A DNA stretch of 23,965 nucleotides from a virus, in the IMG/VR virus record IMGVR_UViG_3300034356_001443, positions 1 through 23,965 of that record; one strand, written 5' to 3'. A model generated the notes under the pieces. That model was not told the origin of the DNA. It was given only the letters and a program-made list of their open reading frames with translations, and searched no databases. Below are positions 10,970 through 19,562 of the stretch, piece after piece (position 1 is the stretch's first letter; each line of letters opens with the position of its first letter). The translations under genes and the position numbers were made by a program.

Positions 10970-13015
10970 ATGTACGAAAAAATTGAAGGGGGGACTATAA
11001 TTGATGTTCAAGGTTTAATGTGCAATTTGCCTCCGGAGGGTTATGTTTATAATATAATAACAAAGCAGTTAGAGCATAGAGGCGTGTACGAAAGGTCTAA
11101 AAATAAAGAGGAGCAATATTGGAAAAGAATCGCAATGCCTAGTTGGTATTCAGATACGATGAAGAAGTGGGATGAGTTTGACAAAAAGAAAAAGGACGAC
11201 GAGTCTGAATTTTATGACGAAAAGCTTGAAGAATTTAAAAGACAAGAGTGGGATAGAAGATTAAATGGGTTTTGGTATATGAATAATGGCGTTCCGTTAT
11301 ATTTAACGGGGATGCATTACTTATATTTACAATGGTGGTCAATAGATATTGGTTATCCTAAATTCAGGATGCCAGACTTGGAAAAGTTCTATTTTATGGA
11401 TTATTGTATTCAAGACCCATTGTGTATGGGGATGCTTGAAGTAACTAAAAGGCGTTTTGGTAAATCATTTGTGGCGGGGCTATTTGTTACCGAATATACA
11501 ACTAGGACTAAAATGACCAATGGAGGTATTCAGTCTAAAACGGGTTCTGATGCTAAAAAATTCTTTGCCAAAACAGTGGTAAATCCATTTAGAAGATTGC
11601 CTAAATTCTTTAGACCAGAATACGATATGTCTTTGGGGGTTAATCCAAAGTCAGAAATGAGATTTCAAAAAACAAACGTAAGAGGAAAGAAAGCAGAGGA
11701 AAATGTGGATAAAGATGAATTAGGTTCGGTTATTGACCATCAATCAGCTGATACAGTTGCCTATGATGGACAAAAGCTACATAGATATGTTGCGGATGAG
11801 TGTGGAAAAACTACCGAAGTGAATGTCTATGATAGACACGAGGTTGTGCGCTATTGCTTATTAGATGACGAAGGTCAAATCATTGGTAAGGCGCTTTATA
11901 CAACTACCGTAGAGAAGCTTACAACCGAAAAGGATGGAGTTCAAGCAGCTTTTAAGTTATTATGGGAAGAAAGTAATCAAGACAAAAGACAAGAAAATGG
12001 AACCACCTCTAGCGGTCTTTATAGATTTTTTATGTCCGCAAAGCGTACAAGAAACTTTGATGATTTTGGATTTCCTGACCAAGATAAAACATTGGACCAG
12101 ATTTTAGCAGACAGGGACACAGTAAAAAACAATCCAAGAGCATTATCTGCTCGTATTAGAAAAGAACCGCTAACTATTGACGAGGCTTTTAGTACAGATT
12201 CAGATAAGTGTATTTTTAATGTAATGAACATAGGCGCAAGGGAGGCTTCTTTAAAAGAAAACCCAGTATTAAAGCGTCATGTTTATTTCTATAGAGATAT
12301 AGACCAAGTAGTTAGGTGGAGAAGTATAACAGACAAAGAGCAAGATTTCCATTGGGTAATTACTCAATTCCCACCAAAGGGAGAAGAGAATAAACACAAA
12401 CACGATTTGTCATCTAGGAAACCAAGTAGAACAGATGATGGAGCAATAGCTATTGATGGTTATAGTAATAGTCAAGGTGGTAAATATGGTTCAAAGGCAT
12501 CTGCTTGGATTGGAAGAAGATATAATTTATTAGACCCGACAAGAACCGGAAAGGCAATTGGGCATTTGTATGGCAGACCGCAAATTAAAGAAACTTTACA
12601 TGAGCAGGTGATGTTAGCCGCTGAATTTTATGGGTATCAAGCTTGGTATGAGCATAATAGTGATGATTATCTATCTTATTTTAGAGATAGAGGAAGGGTT
12701 AATTATTTAGGTTCGTATCCCTTTGGAGCAATGGACCCGAATAAAAGAGATGCAGATAGGCATAAGGGATTCCCAACAACTCCGTTTAGTTTAACCAAAC
12801 AAACAGATGTTGGAATTATGTATTTTGAATATCACATAGATTCCATTGATTTTGAAAATTTACTAGAGGATGCAAAGCAATTTGACCCAAATAATAGAAC
12901 AGAATTTGACCAAACAGTATCATTTTTAATGTTATTAGTTTGCTTAATGGAGCCTGTTCAGAAACAACAAATGAAAGAACCTTTGGTAAAAAGTTACACT
13001 CCAAGTTTCAATTAA
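10970..13015 (+). CDS. terL: Terminase large subunit
   Basis: A 681-residue packaging motor. The ATPase part carries a Walker A-like TKRRFGKS at 159-166 (arginine-containing variant common in large terminases), and a Walker B ending in the acidic pair D276-E277 (LHRYVADEC). The nuclease part starts near 488 with AIAIDGYSN, where D496 is a probable metal ligand, and includes the late acidic residue D647 (EFDQTVSFLML). It pumps DNA into the prohead and cuts the concatemer. The N-terminal 150 residues are rich in Trp/Tyr (FWYMNNGVPLYLTGMHYLYLQWW), a pattern seen in large terminases of crAss-like and related Bacteroidota phages. Size agrees with those. It is followed by 60 bases holding a promoter element, then the portal gene. 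Confidence 0.9.
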   Translation: MYEKIEGGTIIDVQGLMCNLPPEGYVYNIITKQLEHRGVYERSKNKEEQYWKRIAMPSWYSDTMKKWDEFDKKKKDDESEFYDEKLEEFKRQEWDRRLNGFWYMNNGVPLYLTGMHYLYLQWWSIDIGYPKFRMPDLEKFYFMDYCIQDPLCMGMLEVTKRRFGKSFVAGLFVTEYTTRTKMTNGGIQSKTGSDAKKFFAKTVVNPFRRLPKFFRPEYDMSLGVNPKSEMRFQKTNVRGKKAEENVDKDELGSVIDHQSADTVAYDGQKLHRYVADECGKTTEVNVYDRHEVVRYCLLDDEGQIIGKALYTTTVEKLTTEKDGVQAAFKLLWEESNQDKRQENGTTSSGLYRFFMSAKRTRNFDDFGFPDQDKTLDQILADRDTVKNNPRALSARIRKEPLTIDEAFSTDSDKCIFNVMNIGAREASLKENPVLKRHVYFYRDIDQVVRWRSITDKEQDFHWVITQFPPKGEENKHKHDLSSRKPSRTDDGAIAIDGYSNSQGGKYGSKASAWIGRRYNLLDPTRTGKAIGHLYGRPQIKETLHEQVMLAAEFYGYQAWYEHNSDDYLSYFRDRGRVNYLGSYPFGAMDPNKRDADRHKGFPTTPFSLTKQTDVGIMYFEYHIDSIDFENLLEDAKQFDPNNRTEFDQTVSFLMLLVCLMEPVQKQQMKEPLVKSYTPSFN

Positions 13016-13047
13016 TTAAATTTTTTAATAAATTTCTTAATATTTAG

Positions 13048-13055
13048 TATATTTG
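13048..13055 (+). promoter_or_regulatory. Bacteroidota-type -7 element before the portal gene
   Basis: TATATTTG, a perfect TAnnTTTG match, ends 20 bases before the portal TTG start at 13076, implying a leader of only about 13-15 nt. No clear TTTG is seen at -33. It suggests that the portal-scaffold-capsid genes have their own late promoter in addition to read-through from terL. Confidence 0.5.
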
Positions 13056-13075
13056 ACACATAAAATTGATATAAA

Positions 13076-15457
13076 TTGTCAGATAGCCCATTATACATAA
13101 GCGCAGGAAATACTAGTGGTCAGTCGCTAAAGGACTTTCAGCTGACTACCGATCTTCCATCTAAATCAGATTTTGAATACGGAAAAAGAGTGGCGCAAAA
13201 TATTTATTCAACCATTTATGGCAATCAAACTTATTTTTGGCTTCGAAATAATCGTTTTAGAAAAAATAGACAAATTGCTAATGGAAAAATAGACATGAGT
13301 GTTTTTCTTGACAGATTAGAAATGAATAGCAAAGCCAATTTTGTAAATATAAATTGGAAGTCAATTATTATTGGTAATACAATTGTAGCTAGATTAGTTG
13401 GTTCATGGATGAGTAGAAAAGAAAAGATAACAGTTACTGCCGTTGATGAAACATCTGCAAAAAAGAAAAAAGAAATTGTAGATGAGGCTGAATTTATTTA
13501 TCAAAATAAAGAAGTCCTTGCGCAATTACAACAAGAATCAGGGATACCAATTATTCCCGAAGATCAATTTATAGCAGAAGATAAAGATGATTTAGATATT
13601 TGGACAACTGAATTTAATCACTTACCAGAAGAAATACTTTACAGCCTTGGTTGTAATAATGTTTTTGCTGCTAATGGATGGGATGATGTTTTAAAACAAA
13701 GGATATTACACGATTCAGCAGAAGTTGGGTTAGTGTGTACCTATACTTGGATGTGTGAATTAGGTGAAGTTCATGTTCAATGGATTAGACCTGAAAATGC
13801 AATTTATTCTTATTCTGATTTTCCTGATTTTAGAGATACTACTTATAGAGGTCATATTGTATCAATGAAGATTAGTGAATTGAGAGCAAGATATAGTAAA
13901 GATAATGGCGGAACTTTAACAGAAGAACAAATATTTAGAATAGCTCAATCTTCAAAAGAATATCAATTAACAGATAAGTTAAAATGGATGCAAGATTGGA
14001 ATGTTGCTTGGTTAAGACCTTATGATGAATGGAATATTGACTTAATGAACTTTGAAATTAGAACTTTAGATTCTGATGGATATACTGTTACCAAAACTAA
14101 AAAAAATGGCAGTACTATTATTAGAAAAGGAAAAACAGAAAAGTTAGATGATAATCAAGAATATATAGAAGAAAAGAAGTGGAATATATACAAAGGCGTT
14201 TATTGCCCTGTATTACAAATGATGATAGAGTGGGGTATTAAGAAAAATATGATTCGCCCACAAGACCCTAAAGAATTAGGAAATGCAGAATTTTCTTATA
14301 GCTTTTATATGTACGACCCATACGATATGCGTAATGTGGCTGTGCCTGAAAAAATAGAAGAGCCTATTGAACAGATGATTTTGGCTAGATTAAAGATACA
14401 ACAAATGGTTGCCAAGATGGTGCCAGCAGGTGCTTCAATTGATGTAGATGCATTGCAAGAATTAGATTTAGGATTAGGCGACTCCGTAAAACCACTAGAA
14501 GTACAAAAAATTTGGGAACAAACTGGTAAACTTTATTATCGTGGTAGAGATGCTGAAGGTAATAGAATACCTGTTCCAATTACAGAATTAGCTAACACAG
14601 GATTTGCTCCTCAATTACAAGCTTTAATTCAATTATACCAATTCCATTATCAAGTATTAAAAGATGAATTAGGGGAGGACCCGAACTTAATGAATCAAGC
14701 TGCTCAACCAAGAGTTGCTGCATCTAATATTGAAGCTTCAAGACAATTAGCAAATAACGCAACAGAATATATGTACGATGCATATATCTATGTAATGGAA
14801 GAAACAGCTAAAAAAGTAGCTTGTTTATTGAATAAGAGCGTAACACATGGCGCTAAAAAATATAGAGATATTTTAAAAGAAGAAGATGTTAAGGATAGAA
14901 ACTTTGTAGCAAAAGTTAAAATGTTGCCTACCGATATGGAAATTGCCAAATTGGAAGCAATGATGAATAATGCTATAGCGACTAATCCTCAATTTGTAAT
15001 GTATATTGATCCATTTAAGGTTATGAGAATTGCAAAAGAAAATACATCATTAGCTGAACTTTATTTTAGACAAGCGCAAAAGAAATTTATAAAAACAGAA
15101 CAGCAAAAAGCTCAAACAAATAGTGAGCAAAATGCTCAATCACAACAAGCTAGTATTCAGGCAAAGATGCAAGCTGATACGGTTTTGGAAGAAAAGAGAA
15201 ATTTAGCAAAAGAAAAACAAATTGTTTTACAGGGAGTTTTTGATTTGGCTAAAGCTAACATTTCAGTTCCAGCAGAATTACAACAAGTTGTAAGTGATAT
15301 ACTACAAAATTTAGAAGTTCCTGTAGCAGTACAAAATCAACAACAACAACAGGCTCTTGAGCAACAAGCGCAACAACAACAGCAAATGGAACAGCAACAA
15401 ATGGAACAAGGACAGCCACAAAATCAACAACCACAAGAACAATTACAAACAGCTTAA
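13076..15457 (+). CDS. Portal protein
   Basis: A 793-residue protein directly after terL, with the character of the large portals of podovirus-like Bacteroidota phages. The N-terminal half contains SDFEYGKRVAQNIYSTIYGN and RFRKNRQIANGKIDMSVFLDR, followed by a beta-rich central region (WMCELGEVHVQWIRPENAIYSYSDFPDF). Residues about 500-620 should hold the helical stem and crown (QALIQLYQFHYQVLKDELGEDPN, ASRQLANNATEYMYDAYIYVMEE). The last 100 residues are a coiled, Gln-rich tail (QNQQQQQALEQQAQQQQQ). Portals form the 12-fold DNA gate at one capsid vertex. The start must be TTG at 13076: an in-frame TGA lies just upstream (13067-13069) and the first in-frame Met is near residue 74. Identity rests mainly on position, size and composition. 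Confidence 0.82.
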   Translation: MSDSPLYISAGNTSGQSLKDFQLTTDLPSKSDFEYGKRVAQNIYSTIYGNQTYFWLRNNRFRKNRQIANGKIDMSVFLDRLEMNSKANFVNINWKSIIIGNTIVARLVGSWMSRKEKITVTAVDETSAKKKKEIVDEAEFIYQNKEVLAQLQQESGIPIIPEDQFIAEDKDDLDIWTTEFNHLPEEILYSLGCNNVFAANGWDDVLKQRILHDSAEVGLVCTYTWMCELGEVHVQWIRPENAIYSYSDFPDFRDTTYRGHIVSMKISELRARYSKDNGGTLTEEQIFRIAQSSKEYQLTDKLKWMQDWNVAWLRPYDEWNIDLMNFEIRTLDSDGYTVTKTKKNGSTIIRKGKTEKLDDNQEYIEEKKWNIYKGVYCPVLQMMIEWGIKKNMIRPQDPKELGNAEFSYSFYMYDPYDMRNVAVPEKIEEPIEQMILARLKIQQMVAKMVPAGASIDVDALQELDLGLGDSVKPLEVQKIWEQTGKLYYRGRDAEGNRIPVPITELANTGFAPQLQALIQLYQFHYQVLKDELGEDPNLMNQAAQPRVAASNIEASRQLANNATEYMYDAYIYVMEETAKKVACLLNKSVTHGAKKYRDILKEEDVKDRNFVAKVKMLPTDMEIAKLEAMMNNAIATNPQFVMYIDPFKVMRIAKENTSLAELYFRQAQKKFIKTEQQKAQTNSEQNAQSQQASIQAKMQADTVLEEKRNLAKEKQIVLQGVFDLAKANISVPAELQQVVSDILQNLEVPVAVQNQQQQQALEQQAQQQQQMEQQQMEQGQPQNQQPQEQLQTA

Positions 15458-15468
15458 AATAAAATAAA

Positions 15469-15855
15469 ATGGCAAATGCAACTAAAATATTAATCAGACT
15501 GACTAAATTTAGTTCAAAAATTAGTAATGTTATTGATTGCACAGCGCAATTCAATGCAGCAGACAGTTTTTTTCAAGATTTATCAGGATGGGATGTAGCC
15601 GTAGTTCAATTAGTAAACCCCGGAACTACTATACTTTTTAAAACAACCAATGATGATGGTTCTGTAACAGGTCAAGTAATGCCTGCACCAGAAGTGCCTG
15701 AATATTGGACTACAGTTTTAGGAATTAATTTAACTACAAAAACCGATGTATCTTCGTTAGCAACTACGGGTATTGTTAGTTTTGGTATTATAGGAAAGTA
15801 CTTGCAATTAATTGCTGCCGGTGCAACCACTACTACTACCACTGCAGGACCTTAA
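15469..15855 (+). CDS. Small virion-type protein with Thr-run C-terminus
   Basis: A 128-residue protein between portal and scaffold-like genes. It reads as a small beta domain (MANATKILIRLTKFSSKISNVI, WDVAVVQLVNPGTTILFKT, IVSFGIIGKYLQLIAAG), and ends in a run of six Thr followed by Ala-Gly-Pro (residues 120-128). The same kind of ending is seen in the gene at 9433-9810 and in the tract inside the protein at 19563. The location, 11 bases after the portal stop and 23 before the scaffold-like gene, fits a head decoration, head fibre or portal-associated protein. The N-terminal 'MAN' and overall size recall the paralogue pair at 9135-9810, but I cannot align the domains convincingly. Role inferred. 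Confidence 0.65.
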   Translation: MANATKILIRLTKFSSKISNVIDCTAQFNAADSFFQDLSGWDVAVVQLVNPGTTILFKTTNDDGSVTGQVMPAPEVPEYWTTVLGINLTTKTDVSSLATTGIVSFGIIGKYLQLIAAGATTTTTTAGP

Positions 15856-15878
15856 AATAGAAACCAAATAAGCATTTT

Positions 15879-17027
15879 ATGCCAGAAAATAACCCAGCAG
15901 CTCCTATTGAGCTAGCAGTCGGCTTCAATCCCTTTGGGGATGATAATGCACCACAAGTGCAAAATAAGGTAGAAGAAGCCCCTATCTTAAATGAGCAACA
16001 AGCTCCTCCTCAACAAGAGGGAACAAAAGTAGAGGAACCATCTTCAGCTCCTCAAACTTCTTTTGATCCAAATCAATTTGTAAAAGAAAGATTTGGATTT
16101 GAAAGTGTAGAGCAAGCTGAAGAAGAATTTAAGAGATTTAAAGAACCTAAAGAGGAATTTAAATTTCAAGATGACATGAGTAAAACATTGTTTGATGCTA
16201 TTAAAGAAGGCAAAACAGATGATGTTTATCAAATCCTGAATCAACAAAAAAGATTGGACAAGTTAATTTCAAATGAATTAACTCCTGATTTAGCTGTTGA
16301 TATTATAAAGACGAATATTCAGAATAAATACAAAGATTTAACTTCAGATGAGGTTGACCTCTTGTTTTATGACCAATATTTCGTACCTTCAAAGCCTGAA
16401 CAAGGTTACGATGAATCCGATGAGGATTATGCTACCAAGGTTAAAACATGGCAATCACAAGTAGATTATCTAGACAAGAAAATGATGATTGAGGCGAAAG
16501 TGATTAGACCTGAATTAACTAAATTAAAAAGTGAATTAAAGCTACCTGATATTTATGGAGAGGCAGAGCAAGAGGCTAATTCAAGAGAAGAACTTGAGAA
16601 TATGCAACAAGCTAGGTCAGTCTATGAAAAAACACTTGATTCTGATTTCCAATCCTTCAGCGGATTCACAGTATCGGTAAAAGACGAGGATGTCGAAATA
16701 CCGATTTCTTTCAATGTAGCTGAAGATGAAAGGTTGGCAATGAAGAACAGTTTGGCAGATTTTGATAGTGATTCTTATTTTGGAGAAAGATGGTTCGCCG
16801 AGGATGGTAAGCCAAAAGTTCAACAAATGATGGCAGATAAATATTTGCTTGAGAATTACAACAAAATACTACAAAAAGTGGCAAATGAAGCAGCTTCCCA
16901 AAGGATGCTTGCTCATCTTAAAAAAACAGGTAATATTAATATCAACCAACCCACCCCACAAGGTACGCCAACACCAAGCGCTAATGCCGAAAGGGATAGA
17001 TTAGCAGCTTGGGCGTTTAGTTCGTAA
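15879..17027 (+). CDS. Scaffolding-like protein
   Basis: A 382-residue, strongly acidic protein just upstream of the capsid gene. Residues 1-65 are Pro/Gln/Glu-rich and disordered (NNPAAPIELAVGFNPFGDD, QQAPPQQEGTKVEEPSSAPQ). The middle is charged and helical (EQAEEEFKRFKEPKEEFKFQ, then a long stretch of Asp/Glu/Lys helices to about 250). Residues 255-330 may form a small globular part (FQSFSGFTVSVKDEDVEIPISF), and the C-terminus ends with a polar linker and a short helix (AERDRLAAWAFSS). Acidic helical proteins in this slot normally scaffold capsid assembly and leave before DNA entry. No protease motif is seen. The call rests on position and composition. Confidence 0.7.
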   Translation: MPENNPAAPIELAVGFNPFGDDNAPQVQNKVEEAPILNEQQAPPQQEGTKVEEPSSAPQTSFDPNQFVKERFGFESVEQAEEEFKRFKEPKEEFKFQDDMSKTLFDAIKEGKTDDVYQILNQQKRLDKLISNELTPDLAVDIIKTNIQNKYKDLTSDEVDLLFYDQYFVPSKPEQGYDESDEDYATKVKTWQSQVDYLDKKMMIEAKVIRPELTKLKSELKLPDIYGEAEQEANSREELENMQQARSVYEKTLDSDFQSFSGFTVSVKDEDVEIPISFNVAEDERLAMKNSLADFDSDSYFGERWFAEDGKPKVQQMMADKYLLENYNKILQKVANEAASQRMLAHLKKTGNININQPTPQGTPTPSANAERDRLAAWAFSS

Positions 17028-17073
17028 CTTAATATTGCCCTTGGGGAAGGTATAAAAATAAAAATCAAATATC

Positions 17074-18483
17074 ATGGCAGGAATACCTACCTCGAATATT
17101 TTGCAGCCGGGTTCAATCTCGTTGCAAACACAGAATAGGCAACTTATGGTTGACCTACAATTATTAACTCCTCAATATTACAAACAATATACTGAAAAGT
17201 ATGGTAATGAGGATTTTACATGGTGGTTAGCCGCTCATAGCGGTATGGAAGAAGTTAAAAACCAAAACTTTTTCTGGTTTGAAAACAGAGGTAAATTAAT
17301 GCCTGCTGTTACAAATGACTCAACAGTAGCTGCTGGCGTTGGTTCAACTGTTACTTTAACTTTAGGAGCAGAGGCTTACTACAACAGTGGTACTCAAACT
17401 CCTTTAAGAGTTAATGAAACTTTGCGTGTTGCATCTTCAAATATTGAAGGTGTTATTTTAAGTATTGACGATTCTGTTCCAAATGCATTTACTTTTGATG
17501 TTGCTCCAAAGCAAACATCTCAAAGATTTGCTTCTGCTGGTTCAACTGACTTGTTAGCAGGTGAGGTTTTATTGTTTGGTGGTGATGCAGATGCTGGTGA
17601 AGCTTCTGGTCAAATCGATCCTTTAATCCCATTGGATGAAAGATATGATAACAACATTACGCAAATTCGTGATGGTTGGAGTAATACCGATTTAGCTCAA
17701 ATGGCTGATACTTTTTATGAGTATCCTGTTTCTGCTGATATGGCTGCTAATGGCGTTAGTGCTTTTACTTACAAAGGAATGTACAAGACTCTTGTTCGTT
17801 TCAAGAATAATGTTGAAGCAAAATTAATGCGTGGTAGTACTCAAAACAATACTGCAATTAATAATTCTCTAGGTACACAAGGTATTATCCCTAAAGTAGT
17901 AGCTGATGGCGAAACTGTAGGATACACTCCGGGTACTTTAGATATCGCTAAATTGCATGAAATCACTCGTATTATGGATGTTAACGGTTGTGCAAAGCAA
18001 TCTGCTTGGTTAACTGATATCTACCAAAGACAAGACTTTAGTGATGGTATCTTCGCTGCTTACCCAGCAGGTGCTTTCGTTTATGGTCAAGGTGAAAAAT
18101 CAAAAGAGGCTTCTGTTGCTTACGGATTTCAAGAAATCTTCATTGATGGATATTTATTATCTGTTAAGAAGTATTCTCAATTTAACACAGAGGTTACAAC
18201 TGGTTTAACTCCAAATGTAGATTACTTCCGTAATTTCGGTTTAATCTATCCAATGGGCGAAACAAAGGATAGCAGAACTGCTCAAGCATACAAGAACATC
18301 ACAGTTATGTACCAAGAACCACCTAAAGGCGGAACTGTTGGTAACGGTATTCGTGTATGGCAGTTTGGTGGTGGTTCTCCTAATCCAACTGATGGTACAA
18401 TGACAAACCAAATCGCAATGATTACATATCGTGCGACTCGTGTTTGTGCTGCGAACCAATTCATTATCGTTCAAGGTAGTTAA
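17074..18483 (+). CDS. Major capsid protein
   Basis: A 469-residue protein in the canonical place after the scaffold-like gene. It begins MAGIPTSNILQPGSISLQTQ, then a Trp/Phe-rich region (EDFTWWLAAHSGMEEVKNQNFFWFENRGKLMP), a beta-rich insertion (about 80-175), a helical spine region (LAQMADTFYEYPVSADMAANGV...YKTLVRFKNNVEAKLMRGS), and the P/A domain (KLHEITRIMDVNGCAKQSAWLTDIYQRQDF ... FRNFGLIYPMGETKDSRTAQAYKN). This fits an HK97-fold capsid of the size found in crAss-like and related phages. The codon use is richer in GCT/GGT-type codons than its neighbours, as expected for a very highly expressed gene. A strong hairpin follows the stop (18516-18546), separating it from downstream genes. Confidence 0.85.
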   Translation: MAGIPTSNILQPGSISLQTQNRQLMVDLQLLTPQYYKQYTEKYGNEDFTWWLAAHSGMEEVKNQNFFWFENRGKLMPAVTNDSTVAAGVGSTVTLTLGAEAYYNSGTQTPLRVNETLRVASSNIEGVILSIDDSVPNAFTFDVAPKQTSQRFASAGSTDLLAGEVLLFGGDADAGEASGQIDPLIPLDERYDNNITQIRDGWSNTDLAQMADTFYEYPVSADMAANGVSAFTYKGMYKTLVRFKNNVEAKLMRGSTQNNTAINNSLGTQGIIPKVVADGETVGYTPGTLDIAKLHEITRIMDVNGCAKQSAWLTDIYQRQDFSDGIFAAYPAGAFVYGQGEKSKEASVAYGFQEIFIDGYLLSVKKYSQFNTEVTTGLTPNVDYFRNFGLIYPMGETKDSRTAQAYKNITVMYQEPPKGGTVGNGIRVWQFGGGSPNPTDGTMTNQIAMITYRATRVCAANQFIIVQGS

Positions 18484-18515
18484 TTAACGCGCATTTGCGC
18501 TGTTGATATTAATCG

Positions 18516-18546
18516 GGTAGGGGCAACTTTATTGATTGTCCCTACC
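18516..18546 (+). terminator. Hairpin after the capsid gene
   Basis: GGTAGGGGCAA (18516-18526) pairs with TTGTCCCTACC (18536-18546): an 11-bp stem with one G-U pair and a nine-base loop, followed by TATTTT. It lies 33 bases after the capsid stop. A smaller GCGCA/TGCGC hairpin lies at 18489-18500. The T run is short, so it could act as a partial terminator or as an mRNA-stabilising structure. Confidence 0.65.
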
Positions 18547-18573
18547 TATTTTAAACATTAAAAATAACCATTT

Positions 18574-19467
18574 ATGGCTCGTTTAAAGGCAGTAGGAACC
18601 TCCGATGCGAATTACGCAAACCAAGGAGAAGTAATAAGAAAGATAAGACAAGAAGAGGAGTCTATGACAGCAATGTCAGAAGCGCCATCAACTAGTACTA
18701 CATTTAAGATTTACAAGTTAACAGATACCAAAAAGAACGGTAAATACCACATGGAAGGTATTGACGATGTCTTGCATCCTGAAAGAAAAAGGATTGAGCG
18801 CGTTAGGCTTTTGACAGGTTATCCTAGTATTTGGGTAGAAGATCAAAAAAGTCTAGAAAAGACTTTTGTTGAAAGAAACAGAAGGAGTTTAATATTTGAC
18901 AGAAGGGTTTTAAGAATACCCGATTACGATAGTACAGCTCTTGAGTTTTTATCAGTATGCAATGCTAATGTGGATAATCCAAACAAAAAAGGTACAAGAA
19001 AAATAACCTTTTTCCAATGGAACCCAGAAAGACAAGCAGAAGTGGAACGCGCTAAAAGAGTTGCTAAAATTGAAGCTATTAAATTTGCTTCAATGGCTAG
19101 TGATGAAGATATGCGTAAGCACTGCAACTACTTGGGAGTTTTATTTAACGATGAATTAGGTATGCCTAAATCAATGCATGCCTTGAGAAATGACTATGAG
19201 CTTTATGCTGAAGCGCAACCCAATAAGTTTATGTTAAGTGCGGGCAGTAAAGAAGTGGAAATAGCGTTCACCGTTAAAAAGGCTCTTTTAGACAATAAGA
19301 TTGATGTTTCTATAAGGAAAGGTTCTGCTTATTGGGCTAATGATGGAGGTTTCATTTGTAAAATACCTTCAGGAGCAAAACCACAAACATATTTAGTAGA
19401 ATATGCAATGTTGCCACAAGATGAAAGTAAAGCTTTCCTAGAGCAGTTAAAGAAGTTTAATTACTAA
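18574..19467 (+). CDS. Hypothetical protein after the capsid gene
   Basis: A 297-residue protein of unknown family. The first 40 residues are flexible (GTSDANYANQGEVIRKIRQEEESMTAMSEAPSTST). Residues 44-130 read as a mixed beta region (FKIYKLTDTKKNGKYHMEGIDDV, RVRLLTGYPSIWVED). The middle, 150-200, is a charged helix (ERQAEVERAKRVAKIEAIKFASMASDEDMRKHCNYLG). The last third (KEVEIAFTVKKALLDNKIDVSIRKGSAYWANDGG) may form a DNA-binding or small regulatory domain. It ends 23 bases before an intrinsic terminator. In related phages this slot between capsid and connector genes often holds head-internal or head-completion proteins; that is the best guess here. Confidence 0.7.
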   Translation: MARLKAVGTSDANYANQGEVIRKIRQEEESMTAMSEAPSTSTTFKIYKLTDTKKNGKYHMEGIDDVLHPERKRIERVRLLTGYPSIWVEDQKSLEKTFVERNRRSLIFDRRVLRIPDYDSTALEFLSVCNANVDNPNKKGTRKITFFQWNPERQAEVERAKRVAKIEAIKFASMASDEDMRKHCNYLGVLFNDELGMPKSMHALRNDYELYAEAQPNKFMLSAGSKEVEIAFTVKKALLDNKIDVSIRKGSAYWANDGGFICKIPSGAKPQTYLVEYAMLPQDESKAFLEQLKKFNY

Positions 19468-19490
19468 TCTTTCCCCTCTAAAATAAAAGA

Positions 19491-19523
19491 AGTCCCGTAG
19501 CCTAAAAATTACGGGGCTTTTTT
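19491..19523 (+). terminator. Intrinsic terminator
   Basis: AGTCCCGTA (19491-19499) pairs with TACGGGGCT (19510-19518), nine pairs with one G-U, ten-base loop, followed by a run of six T residues (19518-19523). This is a textbook rho-independent terminator ending the capsid-downstream transcript. Confidence 0.88.
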
Positions 19524-19536
19524 GTTTGTTTTTTTG

Positions 19537-19544
19537 TATATTTG
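19537..19544 (+). promoter_or_regulatory. Bacteroidota-type -7 element for the connector genes
   Basis: TATATTTG, a perfect TAnnTTTG match, 13 bases after the terminator's T run. It decides the start of the next gene: a TTG at 19542 lies inside this element and cannot be on the transcript, whereas the ATG at 19563 is about 12 bases past the predicted start point. Confidence 0.65.
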
Positions 19545-19562
19545 GGATATAAAAAAAGCATC

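Noticed and set aside
15255-15554. Leftward open frame of 99 codons over the portal C-terminus
   Set aside because: It is the reverse reading of Gln-rich repeats, which gives a Val/Leu-rich string; it is not a real membrane protein gene.
19542-19562. TTG start giving a 7-residue longer ring-like protein
   Set aside because: The TTG is part of the TATATTTG promoter element; ATG 19563 lies at the right distance downstream.
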